Shown: positions 7,690 through 16,732 of the stretch, piece by piece | Position numbering within the stretch: the first letter of the stretch is position 1 | Layout of the letters: the number at the start of each line of letters is the position of its first letter | NCBI RefSeq assembly: GCF_900198195.1 | Contig: NZ_LT899436.1 | Span: forward strand, 868,001 to 932,000 | DNA: 64,000 nucleotides | DNA from: Tenacibaculum jejuense | GTDB taxonomy: Bacteria; Bacteroidota; Bacteroidia; Flavobacteriales; Flavobacteriaceae | Reading direction: 5' to 3' | The notes under the pieces: generated by a model | The model's database searches: none | Seen by the model: only the letters and a program-made list of their open reading frames with translations | Told to the model about the DNA's origin: nothing | Made by a program: the position numbers and the translations under genes

Positions 7690-8908
7690 AAAATGGTTTA
7701 AGAATATTGGTCCTGGTACTTTAGTTGCAGCTGCTTTTATTGGTCCAGGAACAGTTACTTTATGTAGTATAGCTGGTGTAAATTTCGGATTTAGCTTATT
7801 GTGGGCTATGGTAATTTCTATTCTAGCAACTATTTTTTTGCAAGAAATGGCAGCTCGTTTAGGAATCATTTCTCAAAAAGGATTATCTGAAGTTATTAGA
7901 AATGAAATTGAAAATCCTATTGTGAAAAATATTCTTATAGCTTTAATTCTTGTGGCTATTGTTGTAGGAAATTCATTATATGAAGCTGGAAATATTAGTG
8001 GAGGTGTACTTGGATTAGAAACAGTTTTAGGGCAATGGAGGTTTTCTAGCGGAACTTTTTCTATTAATTTTATAAGTGTTTTAATTGGTGTAATAGCATT
8101 CATACTGTTATATATCGGAAACTATAAGTTTTTAGAAAAAGCTTTGGTGACTCTCGTGATATTAATGAGTATTTCCTTTGTTACAACAGCAATAATTACC
8201 AAACCGAATGTACTTGAAATTATAAAAGGAATGTTTCTTTTTAAAGTTCCAGATAAAGGTTTACTTACCGTTATAGGTTTAATTGGTACCACTGTAGTTC
8301 CTTATAATATTTTTTTACATGCTTCTTTGGTAAAAGAAAAATGGAATAACAAAGAAGATATTAGAGCTGCTAAAAAAGACACTGTGATTTCTATTTTTTT
8401 AGGAGGCTTAGTGTCTATGGCCATTATTATTTCTGCTGCGGCAATTCAATCAAATACAATTACTAATGCTGCCGATTTAGCAAAAGGTTTAGAACCTTTA
8501 TATGGTAGTTTAGCCAAATACTTTTTAGCGATCGGTTTATTTGCTGCCGGAATTACTTCTGCAATTACAGCTCCTTTGGCCGCAGCGTATGTAACTAAAG
8601 GTTGTTTAGGATGGAATGTAGATTTAAAATCGAAAGAGTTTAGAGGAGTTTGGATTTTCATTCTAATATTAGGTGTTCTATTTTCTTCTTTAGGTGTAAA
8701 ACCAATTCAAATTATTAAAGTAGCACAAGTAGCAAACGGGTTATTATTACCACTAATAGCAGGAATCTTATTATGGGTAATGAATAAAGAAAATATTTTA
8801 GGAAAGTTTAAAAACACGAAATTCCAAAATTTTATTGGACTATGTATTTTAGCGTTTACTATTTTCTTAGGATTGAAGAGTATTTTAAAAGTATTTCAGG
8901 TATTTTAA
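7682..8908 (+). CDS. Nramp-fold transporter, non-canonical
   Basis: A polytopic membrane protein of 408 residues with about eleven hydrophobic segments and the Nramp start GPGTLVAAAFIGPGT. In metal-transporting Nramps the first helix carries DPGN and the sixth carries MPHN. Here the equivalents are GPGT (residues 21-24) and VPYN (206-209), so the metal-ligating Asp and Met are missing. The gene overlaps the DUF2891 gene by eight bases and is one base from pxpA. Bacillus subtilis has the same arrangement: its 5-oxoprolinase locus includes the Nramp-like gene ycsG. A non-metal substrate, possibly 5-oxoproline, is therefore an attractive inference. Fold assignment is firm; substrate is not. Confidence 0.85.
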   Translation: MIKKWFKNIGPGTLVAAAFIGPGTVTLCSIAGVNFGFSLLWAMVISILATIFLQEMAARLGIISQKGLSEVIRNEIENPIVKNILIALILVAIVVGNSLYEAGNISGGVLGLETVLGQWRFSSGTFSINFISVLIGVIAFILLYIGNYKFLEKALVTLVILMSISFVTTAIITKPNVLEIIKGMFLFKVPDKGLLTVIGLIGTTVVPYNIFLHASLVKEKWNNKEDIRAAKKDTVISIFLGGLVSMAIIISAAAIQSNTITNAADLAKGLEPLYGSLAKYFLAIGLFAAGITSAITAPLAAAYVTKGCLGWNVDLKSKEFRGVWIFILILGVLFSSLGVKPIQIIKVAQVANGLLLPLIAGILLWVMNKENILGKFKNTKFQNFIGLCILAFTIFLGLKSILKVFQVF

Positions 8909-8909
8909 A

Positions 8910-9629
8910 ATGATAGATATTAATTGTGATGTAGGTGAAGGTATAAATAATGAAGATAAATTAATGCCGTTAATTTCTTCATGCAATATCGCTTGTAATG
9001 CTCATGCGGGAAGTGTTGAAATTATAGATAATGTCATTGCTTTAGCAAAAAAGTATAAAGTGAAAATTGGAGCACATCCTTCATTTCCTGATCGAGAAAA
9101 CTTCGGAAGAAAGTTAATGGATATTTCCAAGGAAAAACTTCAAAAAAGTATAGAAGATCAACTTGAATTATTAATTAAAAGATCAGAAAAACAATGTATA
9201 AAAATTCATCATGTGAAGCCTCATGGAGCGTTATATAATTTCGCAGCTAAAGATGAATACTATGCTAATATTGTTTTAAATGCTTTAGAAAAAAAATTAC
9301 CTAAAGCGTTTTTGTACGCACCATACAATTCTATAATTTTAAACTTAGCCAAAGAAAGAAATATTAAAGTAAAATTTGAAGCATTTTTAGATAGAACTTA
9401 TAATAATGATTTATCATTGGTGTCTAGAAATTTACCAGGAGCTTTAATTTCAAATAAAAACAAAGCTTGGGAACAGTTAGAAAGAATGATTCTGAAAGAG
9501 GAGGTAATTTCAATTCAAGAAGAGGTAGTAAATATTAAAGCAGATACTTTTTGTGTGCATGGAGATAACGATCACGCAATTCAAATGTTGATTTACATAA
9601 ATGCTATGTTGAATGAGTTTGAAAGATAA
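8910..9629 (+). CDS. pxpA: 5-oxoprolinase subunit PxpA (LamB/YcsF family)
   Basis: The 239-residue protein matches the YcsF/PxpA family: N-terminal MIDINCDVGEG, then NIACNAHAGS near residue 30, IGAHPSFPDRENFGR near 56, HVKPHGALYN near 98 and CVHGDN near 213. PxpA works with PxpB and PxpC to hydrolyse 5-oxoproline (pyroglutamate) to glutamate at the cost of ATP, a damage-repair and salvage reaction in the cytoplasm. It follows the transporter after one base and overlaps pxpB by 17 bases, so the order is transporter-A-B-C on one transcript. Confidence 0.93.
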   Translation: MIDINCDVGEGINNEDKLMPLISSCNIACNAHAGSVEIIDNVIALAKKYKVKIGAHPSFPDRENFGRKLMDISKEKLQKSIEDQLELLIKRSEKQCIKIHHVKPHGALYNFAAKDEYYANIVLNALEKKLPKAFLYAPYNSIILNLAKERNIKVKFEAFLDRTYNNDLSLVSRNLPGALISNKNKAWEQLERMILKEEVISIQEEVVNIKADTFCVHGDNDHAIQMLIYINAMLNEFER

Positions 9630-10350
9630 TTTAATATTTAAACGACTAGGAGAAAAAGCAATTTTAATTGAATGGAATAGCAAAGTCCAACCTTCTTTGA
9701 TAGATGAAATCACAAGTTTTAAAAATGAAATTCTCGATAAAAAAATAGATCAAATTCAAGATTTTATCATAGGTTATACTTCTTTAGTTATTAAATACAA
9801 AGATGAAATTATAGATTTTTCTACTGAAATAGCAGCACTCCAAAAAATCTATTCTGAAAAAGGGGAAGTAAAAAAAGAAATTAAATTTATATGGGAAATT
9901 CCCGTGTGTTATCATGTCGATTTCGGATTTGATTTACCAGAAATGAGTAAACAATTAAATATATCAATTGACGAATTAATCGATATGCATAGTAAAACAT
10001 TATATACTGTACATTTTATTGGATTTTTACCTGGTTTCCTATATTTAGGAGGGTTGAATACTAAACTTTTCATACAACGAAAAGCAACACCTTTACTAAA
10101 AGTTCCAAAAGGAGCAGTTGCAATTGGCGGAAAACAAACAGGAATATATCCTGAAGAAAGTGCTGGAGGTTGGCAAATTATAGGAAAAACTCCGATTAAC
10201 TTTTTTAATGTAAATAAAACGATTCCTTGTTTTGCAAAAGCGGGAGATAAAATTTGTTTTAAGTCAATTACGAAAGAAGAATTTATTTCACTAGAACAAA
10301 GCATATCAGAAGGAAATTACGAACTACACAAAACTGAATGGCATGCTTAA
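9613..10350 (+). CDS. pxpB: 5-oxoprolinase subunit PxpB (KipI family)
   Basis: The 245-residue protein has the KipI/PxpB signatures GFLPGFLYLGGL near residue 138 and VPKGAVAIGGKQTGIYP near 160. Usual length is about 240. The start ATG lies inside the 3' end of pxpA, a 17-base overlap that suggests translational coupling. It forms the PxpBC part of the ATP-dependent 5-oxoprolinase; the Bacillus homologue was first described as an inhibitor of the sporulation kinase KinA. Confidence 0.93.
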   Translation: MSLKDNLIFKRLGEKAILIEWNSKVQPSLIDEITSFKNEILDKKIDQIQDFIIGYTSLVIKYKDEIIDFSTEIAALQKIYSEKGEVKKEIKFIWEIPVCYHVDFGFDLPEMSKQLNISIDELIDMHSKTLYTVHFIGFLPGFLYLGGLNTKLFIQRKATPLLKVPKGAVAIGGKQTGIYPEESAGGWQIIGKTPINFFNVNKTIPCFAKAGDKICFKSITKEEFISLEQSISEGNYELHKTEWHA

Positions 10351-11197
10351 AGTTTTACATCCAGGTTTTTTTTCTACGATTCAAGATCAAGGAAGATTTG
10401 GTTATGCACATTATGGAGTTCCAACTTCTGGAGCAATGGATTTATATGCACATCAATTAGCTAATGCGGTTCTAAATAATAATCAGAATGCAAGTACCAT
10501 TGAAATTACCTCTGGTGGCGCAAAATTTGAATTTTTAAAACGAACTCAAATAAGTATTACAGGAGCAGATTTTAATCCAAAAATCAATGAAAGTTCTATT
10601 GAAACAAATAAAAGAATTACAGTTAATGCTGGTGATGTTTTATCCTTCGGGAAAAGAGAATACGGATTGAGAACATATTTTGCTGTTTCAAATGGTTTTG
10701 ATGTGGATACAGTTTTAGGAAGTAAAAGTTTTTATAAAGGAATAACAGCGCAAAACGTGTTAAAAAAAGGAGATGAAATTCCATTTTTTGAAAGTGATGA
10801 AGAAAACTATGAGGCTCATGCAAGAATTAATATAAACTCACTTCATTTTACAAGTCCAATATTGAATTGCTACATAGGACCTGAATTCGATTTACTTTCA
10901 TTAAAACAAAGAAAAAAACTCTTAGAAACAGACTTTAAAATATCAGCAAATAACAGTAGAATGGGCTATTTCTTGGAAGAAACAATAGAAAATAATTTTC
11001 CAGCTATGTTGTCGTCAGGAGTTATACCAGGAACAGTACAATTAACACCTTCAGGAAAATTAATTGTATTAATGCGCGATTGTCAAGTTACTGGTGGCTA
11101 TCCAAGAGTTTTACAACTAACATCACAAGCAATAAACCAATTAGCACAGAAAATTACTCAAGATACAATATGTTTTAAAATAAAAACACCCCATTAA
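10343..11197 (+). CDS. pxpC: 5-oxoprolinase subunit PxpC (KipA family)
   Basis: The 284-residue protein carries the biotin-dependent-carboxyltransferase-like KipA signatures: STIQDQGRFGYAHYGVPTSG near the N-terminus, GPEFDLL near residue 180, and GVIPGTVQLTPSGK followed by DCQVTGGYPR near 230-255. It overlaps pxpB by eight bases and ends the operon. PxpC with PxpB probably performs the ATP-dependent step that activates 5-oxoproline. Nothing looks truncated; family members are usually 280-330 residues. Confidence 0.93.
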   Translation: MLKVLHPGFFSTIQDQGRFGYAHYGVPTSGAMDLYAHQLANAVLNNNQNASTIEITSGGAKFEFLKRTQISITGADFNPKINESSIETNKRITVNAGDVLSFGKREYGLRTYFAVSNGFDVDTVLGSKSFYKGITAQNVLKKGDEIPFFESDEENYEAHARININSLHFTSPILNCYIGPEFDLLSLKQRKKLLETDFKISANNSRMGYFLEETIENNFPAMLSSGVIPGTVQLTPSGKLIVLMRDCQVTGGYPRVLQLTSQAINQLAQKITQDTICFKIKTPH

Positions 11198-11209
11198 AAA
11201 TGGAGTGTT
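11185..11209. terminator. Weak hairpin between convergent pxpC and thioredoxin-like gene
   Basis: Eleven-base arms with one mismatch (AACACCCCATT with AATGGAGTGTT) around a three-base loop overlap the pxpC stop. The T tract is poor, so termination is plausible but uncertain. Confidence 0.4.
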
Positions 11210-11232
11210 AATATTGTATTTTTATTAGTTGT

Positions 11233-12237
11233 TTAAATTCCGTTCTCAGCAAATAAATCTTTAAGAGCTGGGTTAGATGGTCTTGGAGCATCAGAACTTA
11301 CAATGTTTCCTTCTGGATCAATTAAAATGAAACGAGGAATATTATCTATACGATATGCTTTAGTAAAATCTTGATTTTCATTTGCAAATAATTGAACTCC
11401 GCCTAAGTTTTTCTCTTCTATCATATCACTCCAAGTAAAATAATCATCTCTCTTGTCTATAGAAATACTTACAAATTCAATATTTTTTCCTTTGTACTCT
11501 TCTTCTAATTTATGTAAAGAAGGAATTTGAGCTAAACAAGGTTGACACCAAGTAGCCCAAACATCGATATACACATATTTTCCTTTAAAATCATCTAAAG
11601 ACATAGGCGTTCTATCTGGTGTCTCATAATCTTTAAATTTAGGAGAAGGTTTTCCTTTACCTAAAGTTGATTTAAAATACAGTTTGTCACTATGAATTTT
11701 TACTAGTTGCGCTTTTAAACCTTCAATATTTTTCTTTTGAATGTTTACGAAAGCTGTATCTAAAACTTTATTTTCTAATCTAGTATTAAATGCAGAAACG
11801 TAAGTATTCAATTTAGCATCAAATTCATCCTTAGGTAATTCTATCATTTCTTTTACACCAGTATTAAACTCAATCTGATTTTGAGCTGAGATGGATAAAA
11901 AGTTGCTTTCAGCTGCTCCTTTACCAGCAAATAAAATTGATTTTCTAGGCTCGGCAGCATTAATATTCATGGTAATTTCATCTCCATTTCTAAAATATGC
12001 AGTTGCATAATTTGTTCCATCGTAAAGAGAAAAGAAACCGTTGCTTACTTTTAAAGTATCTTTAAAAGTTCCGTCTTCATTTACCTTTATTGTTTTTTGA
12101 TATCCTTTTTGAGGATTTGCTACTACTAATGAATCAGAATTCTTATTCTCTATTTTTCCAGAAAAACTAACAAAGTCGTTGTTTTTACAAGAAAAAAATA
12201 AAGTTGCTGAGCACAGTAAGTAAATAACTTTTTTCAT
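11233..12237 (-). CDS. TlpA-like thiol-disulfide lipoprotein
   Basis: The 334-residue protein has a lipobox (LFFSC, Cys17), a DUF4369-like beta-rich N-terminal region and a C-terminal thioredoxin fold with the active site WATWCQPC (Cys231 and Cys234). The later motif VSISIDKRDD and a cis-Pro region (IDNIPRFILID) complete the TlpA/ResA-type pattern. It should act on the periplasmic side of the envelope, reducing or exchanging disulfides in unknown clients. Such DUF4369-thioredoxin proteins are abundant in Bacteroidota. It is convergent with pxpC and divergent from dnaE; no partner gene is adjacent. Confidence 0.88.
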   Translation of the reverse strand: MKKVIYLLCSATLFFSCKNNDFVSFSGKIENKNSDSLVVANPQKGYQKTIKVNEDGTFKDTLKVSNGFFSLYDGTNYATAYFRNGDEITMNINAAEPRKSILFAGKGAAESNFLSISAQNQIEFNTGVKEMIELPKDEFDAKLNTYVSAFNTRLENKVLDTAFVNIQKKNIEGLKAQLVKIHSDKLYFKSTLGKGKPSPKFKDYETPDRTPMSLDDFKGKYVYIDVWATWCQPCLAQIPSLHKLEEEYKGKNIEFVSISIDKRDDYFTWSDMIEEKNLGGVQLFANENQDFTKAYRIDNIPRFILIDPEGNIVSSDAPRPSNPALKDLFAENGI

Positions 12238-12387
12238 GAGATTAGGGCTATAATTATTTTGGAGTAGTAAAAATAAGAGAAAAACTTTACATATGAGATT
12301 TCTTTCAAATCATAGTGAATAAAATAAAAAATTATTGCTAAAATAAATCGTAAATTTACACTCTAAAAATCACATCAATTTTACGGA

Positions 12388-15300
12388 ATGTATTTAATCT
12401 TTGATACAGAAACAACTGGTTTACCTAAGAGTTGGAATGCGCCAATTACTGATACTGATAACTGGCCTAGAGCAATACAAATTGCTTGGCAGTTGCATGA
12501 TGAAATGGGGAATTTAATTGAGCACAACGATTTCTTAATTAAAGCCGATGGATTTAATATTCCGTTTGATGCAGAACGTATACATGGTATTTCTACAGAG
12601 TTAGCCAATGAACAAGGAATTGGTCTTGCAGAAGGATTAGATTTATTTAATGAAGCCTTAAAAAAGGCAAAGTTTGTTGTTGGTCAGAATGTAGGTTTTG
12701 ATGTGAATATTATGGGATGTGAATTCCATCGATTAGGTGTTGAAAATAATTTAACTGAATTACCTGTTTTAGATACGTGTACCGAGTTAACAGCTTCCAT
12801 GTGTCAAATTCCCGGAGGTAGAGGAGGTAAATTTAAACTACCAACCTTAACAGAGTTACATCAACATTTATTTGGTGTGGGGTTTAACGAAGCGCACAAT
12901 GCAACGGCCGATGTTGAAGCAACAACACGTTGTTTTTTAGAGTTACTACGTTTAAAACATTATCCGTTAGAAGTATTAGATGTTCCAGAAGATTACTACG
13001 CAAAGTATTCTGAAACGAATCCAATGCCGATTCAGCTTATTGGTTTAAAACATTTAAACTTAAAAGCAGAAAGTGATAAAATTAGAAAGCGTGAAGCTGC
13101 TGCTTCAAGTGAAGGAAATGCTCAGTCGACTTCAGAAGGTTTAGCACAATTAGAAGGAGTTCAGTTTGCGCATTTACATAACCACTCTCAATTCTCGGTA
13201 TTACAATCTACCATTCAAATTAATGGATTAGTTGCTGCGGCTGCAAAAGATAACATGAGTGCAGTTGCTTTAACAGATACAGGAAATATGATGGCGGCAT
13301 TCCATTTTACGTCTGCTGTAGCCAATCATAATAAATCTGCTGAAACACCATTAAAACCTATTGTGGGTTGTGAGTTCTTTATTTGTGAAGATCATAAAGA
13401 CAAAACAAGAAAAGACAATGGTTATCAGGTTGTTTTATTAGCGAAAAATAAACGAGGGTATCATAACTTAGCTAAAATGTCATCAACGGCTTTTGTTGAT
13501 GGATTTTATTATGTGCCTAGAATTGATAAAGAGATTGTAAAACAATACAAAGAAGATGTTATTGTTTTAACAGGAAACTTATATGGTGAAGTTCCAAATA
13601 AGATTTTAAATGTTGGTGAAAAACAGGCTGAGGAAGCTTTGTTATGGTGGAAAGAAGAGTTTGGAGATGATCTGTATATAGAGTTAATGCGACACGGACA
13701 AGAAGATGAAGATGCCGTGAACCGTACGTTGTTGGAATTTGCCAAAAAACATGAGATTAAAATTGTTGCGACCAATAACACCTATTATTTAGGAAAAGAA
13801 GAAGCAAATGCACACGATATTTTATTGTGTGTAAAAGACGGAGAAAAACAAGCTACTCCAAAAGGTAGAGGTAGAGGTTATCGTTATGGTTTACCTAATG
13901 ATGAGTATTATTTCAAGTCTACTGAAGAAATGAAAAAGCTTTTTGCTGATATTCCTGAAGCAATTAGTAACATTCAAGAAATTGTAGATAAAGTAGAAGC
14001 ATTCACCTTAGCACGTGATGTATTATTACCAGCCTTCGAAATTGGCGAAGAATTTCAAGATGCACAAGATGAAGTGGATGGTGGTAAACGAGGAGAGAAT
14101 AATTATCTACGTCATTTAACTTACGAAGGAGCTAAAATTCGTTATGGTGAACTTACTGAAAAGATTACAGAGCGATTAGATTTTGAGTTAGATGTAATTG
14201 CAAAAACAGGATATCCTGGTTATTTCTTAATTGTAGAAGATTTTATTCGCGCAGCACGTGAAATGGGAGTTTCCGTAGGTCCGGGTCGTGGATCTGCTGC
14301 TGGTTCTGTAGTTGCATATTGTTTATGGATTACCAATATAGATCCTATTAAGTATGATTTACTTTTTGAGCGTTTCTTAAATCCTGAACGTGTATCCATG
14401 CCCGATATCGATATTGACTTTGATGATGAAGGTCGTGGTCGTGTAATGGATTATGTAATCGAAAAGTATGGAGCCAATCAGGTAGCACAAATTATTACTT
14501 ATGGTACTATGGCGGCGAAATCTTCGTTACGTGATACAGCCAGAGTATTAGATTTACCTTTATTTGAAGCAGATAGAATAGCAAAACTTGTTCCTGGAAT
14601 CAAGCTAAAAAATATTTTTGGTGAAGATGAAAAGAGTAAAGGGAAAGTAGCTGGTTTAAGAGCAGAAGAAAAAGAGAATGTAAACGAGCTAAAAGCTATA
14701 GCACAAGGAGCAGGATTAGAAGCGAATACAATTAATCAAGCCGTTGTATTAGAAGGTTCGGTTCGTAATACAGGTATTCATGCCTGTGGTGTAATTATTA
14801 CTCCAGATGATATCACCAAGTTCGTTCCAGTATCTTTAGCTAAAGATTCTGACATGTACGTAACACAGTTCGATAACTCGGTTGTGGAAAGTGCAGGATT
14901 ACTAAAAATGGATTTCTTGGGGTTAAAAACATTAACCCTAATTAAAGATACAGTTAAGATTGTAAAAGCACGTCATGGAGTAGAACTCGATCCCGAGAAT
15001 TTTCCTATTGATGACGAAGAAACATATGCATTATTCCAAAGAGGGGAAACCGTTGGTATTTTCCAGTACGAATCTCCTGGAATGCAAAAATACATGCGTG
15101 AATTAAAGCCTACCGTATTTGCCGATCTTATTGCCATGAACGCATTATATCGTCCAGGTCCGTTAGAATATATTCCTTCTTTTATCCGAAGAAAACATGG
15201 AGATGAAGAAATCGAATATGACCTTCCTGCAATGGAAGAATATTTAGCAGAGACTTACGGAATTACGGTATATCAGGAGCAAGTAATGCTACTTTCGCAA

Positions 15301-16722
15301 AAACTAGCAGATTTTACCAAAGGTGAGGCCGATGTACTTCGTAAGGCTATGGGTAAAAAGCAGGCGGCAGTTCTAGCAAAAATGAAACCGAAGTTTGTAG
15401 ATCAGGCAAAAGCAAATGGACATGATGAAAAAGCTTTAGAGAAGATTTGGAAAGACTGGGAAGCATTTGCATCGTATGCCTTTAACAAATCGCACTCTAC
15501 ATGTTATGCTTGGATTGCCTATCAAACTGCTTATTTAAAAGCACATTATCCTGCAGAATACATGGCAGCTGTACTTTCTAATAACATGAATGATATCAAA
15601 ACAGTATCGTTCTTTATGGAAGAGTGTAAGCGTATGGGATTAGAAGTATTGGGTCCAGATGTAAATGAATCGTATTCTAAATTCTCTGTAAACAAAGAAG
15701 GAGCAGTTCGTTTTGGAATGGCAGCTATTAAAGGAGTAGGAGCTTCAGCTGTAAAAGCAATTATTGATGAACGAAAAGAAAACGGAAATTATAATTCAAT
15801 CTTCGATGTTGCAAAACGTGTAGATTTACGTGTAGCGAATAAAAAAGCTTTCGAAGGATTAGTATTAGCTGGAGGATTCGATTCTTTTACAAATGCACAC
15901 AGAGCGCAATATTATGTTAGAGATGAAAAGGAACAAACGTTTTTAGAAAAAGCGATTCGTTTCGGAAATAAATATCAGGAAAATCAGAATTCTTCTCAGG
16001 TATCTTTATTTGGAGAAGCAAGTGAAGTAGATTTACCAGAGCCAATTATTCCTGAGTGCGATACTTGGGGAACAATGGAATTACTTGCTAAGGAGAAAGA
16101 AGTCGTAGGAATGTATATTTCGGCGCATCCATTAGATGATTTTAAAAACGAATTAAAGTTCTGTAATGGTAATGTGAGTTACTTTAAAGACTTAGCGAAA
16201 TATGAAGGTATGGCGATAACCTTTGGAGGTATTCTTACAGATGTTCAGCACCGTGTTTCTAAAGCAGGAAAAGGTTGGGCTTCGTTTATTATTGAAGATT
16301 ATAACGATAGTTTTGAATTTAGGATCTTTGGAGAAGAATATTTACGTTTCAAACACTTTTTAGTACCAAATTCTTTCTTGTATATAAAAACTATGGTAAA
16401 GCCAGGTTGGGTGAATAAAGAAGGCGTAAAAGGAGATCCTAGAGTCGGATTTACAGAGTTCTTACTCTTACACGATATTATGGAAAAGATGTGTAAGAAG
16501 TTAACCATAAAATTGGCATTGAAAGATGTTAAAGAAGATTTTATAAAAGATTTCCAACATCTATGTGTATTAAATTCTGGTTCACATTCGCTACGTTTTG
16601 TAATTTATGATGTAGAAGAAAAATTAGAAATAGACATACCTAGTAGAACTACGAAGATTAATATCACTAGTGAGTTTTTAGCAAAGCTTGATGAAGAGCA
16701 TATCAATTATAAGTTGAATTAG
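12388..16722 (+). CDS. dnaE: DNA polymerase III subunit alpha with N-terminal 3'-5' exonuclease domain
   Basis: The 1444-residue replicative polymerase begins with a DnaQ-type proofreading domain: FDTETTGLP (residues 4-12), NVGFDV near 110 and HNATADVEAT near 170. A linker follows, then a PHP domain (HLHNHSQFS near 263). The C-family polymerase core has GPGRGSAAGSVVAYC near 631 and the catalytic PDIDIDFDDEGRGR near 672, with the acidic triad completed further on. HhH and OB-fold regions follow. Most bacterial DnaE proteins are about 1160 residues and use a separate epsilon subunit; the fused exonuclease is a known arrangement in Bacteroidota. It is followed by an unrelated histidine kinase 10 bases later. 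Confidence 0.97.
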   Translation: MYLIFDTETTGLPKSWNAPITDTDNWPRAIQIAWQLHDEMGNLIEHNDFLIKADGFNIPFDAERIHGISTELANEQGIGLAEGLDLFNEALKKAKFVVGQNVGFDVNIMGCEFHRLGVENNLTELPVLDTCTELTASMCQIPGGRGGKFKLPTLTELHQHLFGVGFNEAHNATADVEATTRCFLELLRLKHYPLEVLDVPEDYYAKYSETNPMPIQLIGLKHLNLKAESDKIRKREAAASSEGNAQSTSEGLAQLEGVQFAHLHNHSQFSVLQSTIQINGLVAAAAKDNMSAVALTDTGNMMAAFHFTSAVANHNKSAETPLKPIVGCEFFICEDHKDKTRKDNGYQVVLLAKNKRGYHNLAKMSSTAFVDGFYYVPRIDKEIVKQYKEDVIVLTGNLYGEVPNKILNVGEKQAEEALLWWKEEFGDDLYIELMRHGQEDEDAVNRTLLEFAKKHEIKIVATNNTYYLGKEEANAHDILLCVKDGEKQATPKGRGRGYRYGLPNDEYYFKSTEEMKKLFADIPEAISNIQEIVDKVEAFTLARDVLLPAFEIGEEFQDAQDEVDGGKRGENNYLRHLTYEGAKIRYGELTEKITERLDFELDVIAKTGYPGYFLIVEDFIRAAREMGVSVGPGRGSAAGSVVAYCLWITNIDPIKYDLLFERFLNPERVSMPDIDIDFDDEGRGRVMDYVIEKYGANQVAQIITYGTMAAKSSLRDTARVLDLPLFEADRIAKLVPGIKLKNIFGEDEKSKGKVAGLRAEEKENVNELKAIAQGAGLEANTINQAVVLEGSVRNTGIHACGVIITPDDITKFVPVSLAKDSDMYVTQFDNSVVESAGLLKMDFLGLKTLTLIKDTVKIVKARHGVELDPENFPIDDEETYALFQRGETVGIFQYESPGMQKYMRELKPTVFADLIAMNALYRPGPLEYIPSFIRRKHGDEEIEYDLPAMEEYLAETYGITVYQEQVMLLSQKLADFTKGEADVLRKAMGKKQAAVLAKMKPKFVDQAKANGHDEKALEKIWKDWEAFASYAFNKSHSTCYAWIAYQTAYLKAHYPAEYMAAVLSNNMNDIKTVSFFMEECKRMGLEVLGPDVNESYSKFSVNKEGAVRFGMAAIKGVGASAVKAIIDERKENGNYNSIFDVAKRVDLRVANKKAFEGLVLAGGFDSFTNAHRAQYYVRDEKEQTFLEKAIRFGNKYQENQNSSQVSLFGEASEVDLPEPIIPECDTWGTMELLAKEKEVVGMYISAHPLDDFKNELKFCNGNVSYFKDLAKYEGMAITFGGILTDVQHRVSKAGKGWASFIIEDYNDSFEFRIFGEEYLRFKHFLVPNSFLYIKTMVKPGWVNKEGVKGDPRVGFTEFLLLHDIMEKMCKKLTIKLALKDVKEDFIKDFQHLCVLNSGSHSLRFVIYDVEEKLEIDIPSRTTKINITSEFLAKLDEEHINYKLN

Positions 16723-16732
16723 TTTTTTCTAA

